Of a stretch of 7,216 nt of DNA, positions 6,079 to 7,216 are shown in pieces. The DNA lies in NCBI GenBank assembly GCA_024408015.1, contig JAKSVJ010000060.1:1-7216 (forward strand), given 5' to 3'. A model generated the notes under the pieces. It was not told the DNA's origin and searched no databases. It saw only the letters and a list, made by a program, of their open reading frames with translations. Position numbers and translations under genes: made by a program. Within the stretch, counting starts at the first letter, position 1. Each line of letters begins with the position of its first letter. Source of the DNA: Clostridia bacterium. Its GTDB lineage: Bacteria > Bacillota > Clostridia > Oscillospirales > CAG-272.

Positions 6079-6273
6079 ATGGGTGATAATGTACATAGTT
6101 TCGGAAAAAGTTTTGGCATGTTGTTGCGTGCCATCATTAATATAATAGCTTTCACAGCCCTATTCTATTTTTGTTCAATTGGTAATTTTATATTCTCAAT
6201 TGTTTCAGGTATAGTTTTAGTCCTCTGTGTAATAGTGAATCTTATACTTCCATTTATTCATAGGGTTAAATAA
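6079..6273 (+). CDS. Unrecognised 64-residue two-helix membrane protein
   Basis: I do not recognise a family. The protein has a short polar N-terminus (MGDNVHSFGKSFG), two hydrophobic segments (about 15-33 and 36-58) joined by a tight turn with G35-N36, and a basic tail HRVK. It is very probably real: GAGGTG (6068-6073) overlaps the stop codon of the preceding gene and lies five bases before the ATG, and the next gene begins 5 bases after its stop. Its place between a DUF1294 protein and a putative metal exporter makes a helper or assembly role possible, but nothing in the sequence proves it. There is no signal peptidase or lipoprotein motif. Confidence 0.72.
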   Translation: MGDNVHSFGKSFGMLLRAIINIIAFTALFYFCSIGNFIFSIVSGIVLVLCVIVNLILPFIHRVK

Positions 6274-6278
6274 TCATT

Positions 6279-7145
6279 ATGTTTTGGAAAACACTTCTAG
6301 ACGCGTTAATAGATACTTTAATTGACACACTAAAAATTGCGCCTTTCCTTTTCTTGATATATCTACTTATGGAATATATTGAGAACAAAGCTGAAGATGC
6401 GACAAATAGACTAATGTCAAAGTCCGGAAAAGTTGGCCCAATAGTTGGTAGCATTTTTGGAGTAATTCCTCAATGTGGCTTTTCGGCCGCATGTTCTAGT
6501 CTATATGCTGGTAGAGTAATTACAATGGGAACACTTATTGCTGCCTTGCTCTCTACTTCAGATGAAATGCTTCCAATATTGATTACAGAACAAGTTGAAT
6601 TCTTAACCATAATAAAGATAATTGGTGCAAAAATGGCAATAGGCCTTATTGCTGGATTTATCGTAGATATTGTGCTTTCATTAACAAAAAAGAACAAACA
6701 AGAAATTGCGATTCATGAATTGTGCGAGCGCGAAGGATGTCAATGTGAAGAAGGTATATTAAAATCTGCTCTTAGACATTTTCTTCATATTATTGTCTAT
6801 ATTTTCATTTTTACGCTTGTACTCAATATCGCAATAGCTTTTATAGGAGAAGAAAATTTAGCGTCATTGTTCATTAACTTACCTGTCATTGGTGCTTTGA
6901 TTTCTGGTCTTGTAGGACTAATTCCAAATTGCGCTTCATCAATAGTAATAACTAATTTGTATATAAACAATATTATTACTCCAGGTGTTATGATGTCAGG
7001 TCTTTTAGTAGGTTCAGGTGTTGGCTTACTTGTTCTCTTTAGAACAAATAAACCATTAAAGCAAAACTTAATCATTACAGCAATCTTATATGGTTTCGGT
7101 GTTGGTTTTGGTGTATTAATCGACCTTTTCAAAATAGTTTTTTAA
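6279..7145 (+). CDS. Putative heavy-metal/arsenic exporter, ArsP_2-type multi-pass permease
   Basis: A 288-residue hydrophobic protein matching the family called putative 10-TM heavy-metal exporter (ArsP_2), often annotated as an arsenic efflux or putative manganese transport protein. Marks are GVIPQCGFSAACS (61-73), STSDEMLP (92-99), a soluble Cys/His loop HELCEREGCQC (146-156) between the two halves, and GLIPNCASSIV (213-223) in the second half. The repeated G-x-I-P-x-C blocks suggest two related halves and cysteines that could bind a soft metal or arsenite, though the substrate is not proven. The ATG at 6279 is 5 bases after the previous stop. The nearest purine site, AGGG at 6262-6265, is 13 bases away, so translational coupling is likely. 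ATA isoleucine codons are frequent here and almost absent from pnp, consistent with low expression. Confidence 0.85.
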   Translation: MFWKTLLDALIDTLIDTLKIAPFLFLIYLLMEYIENKAEDATNRLMSKSGKVGPIVGSIFGVIPQCGFSAACSSLYAGRVITMGTLIAALLSTSDEMLPILITEQVEFLTIIKIIGAKMAIGLIAGFIVDIVLSLTKKNKQEIAIHELCEREGCQCEEGILKSALRHFLHIIVYIFIFTLVLNIAIAFIGEENLASLFINLPVIGALISGLVGLIPNCASSIVITNLYINNIITPGVMMSGLLVGSGVGLLVLFRTNKPLKQNLIITAILYGFGVGFGVLIDLFKIVF

Positions 7146-7157
7146 TTGGAAATTATT

Positions 7158-7190
7158 AAAAAAAGGGGCTGTGAAAAAACTCACAGCCCT
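7158..7190 (-). terminator. Leftward rho-independent terminator of a gene beyond the right edge
   Basis: GGGGCTGTGA (7165-7174) pairs with TCACAGCCCT (7181-7190), 9 bp plus a G-U, around AAAAAC. On the minus strand it is followed at once by seven T (7158-7164). On the plus strand it is followed by GGAAAACAACC without a T-tract. It therefore best serves a convergent minus-strand gene outside the window. It may also stop the exporter transcript weakly, since no other terminator follows the stop at 7145. Confidence 0.75.
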
Positions 7191-7216
7191 GGAAAACAAC
7201 CACAAACCAATTGAAT

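Noticed and set aside
1..7216. CRISPR arrays, tRNA genes, insertion sequences or prophage signs
   Set aside because: No regularly spaced repeats, cloverleaf-like segments, transposase motifs or flanking direct repeats were seen in the intergenic sequence.

Overview
This AT-rich window looks like the chromosome of a low-GC Bacillota, most likely a clostridial gut-type bacterium. That is inferred from the class II aldolase and PNPase sequences, the strong AGGAGG-type ribosome binding sites, the TTGAAA-17-TAAAAT-type promoters and the terminator style. I cannot name a genus. No phage genes, insertion sequences, tRNA or rRNA genes, or CRISPR repeats are visible.

Left part, all on the minus strand. 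The window opens inside a gene (1-834, cut off at the left edge) for a ferredoxin-plus-ASKHA ATPase of the DUF4445/RACo type, the family that reductively reactivates corrinoid proteins. It has its own promoter at 873-901. A leftward terminator (923-966) separates it from a two-gene unit, fba (class II fructose-bisphosphate aldolase) followed 17 bases later by an MscS-type mechanosensitive channel gene. That unit is driven by a near-consensus promoter at 2912-2940.

Centre, plus strand. A 346-base divergent region (2868-3213) holds the fba promoter, the rpsO promoter and a structured leader of about 120 bases in front of rpsO (ribosomal protein S15). Next come a hairpin terminator or attenuator, a long imperfect stem and pnp (polynucleotide phosphorylase). 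rpsO-pnp is a classic bacterial gene pair. The two leaders are plausible autoregulatory RNAs, S15 on its own leader and PNPase/RNase on the pnp leader.

Right part, plus strand. Just after the pnp terminator hairpin lies a tight run of three membrane-protein genes: a DUF1294 protein, an unrecognised 64-residue two-helix protein, and a putative metal/arsenic exporter of the ArsP_2 type (described as a 10-TM heavy-metal exporter). The gaps are 10 and 5 bases. The right edge holds a hairpin whose T-tract lies on the minus strand, which implies a convergent gene just outside the window.

Most of the window is core housekeeping sequence. The best candidates for something less described are the DUF1294/two-TM/exporter cassette behind pnp, the two leader RNAs, and whatever corrinoid system the partial RACo-like gene serves beyond the left edge.
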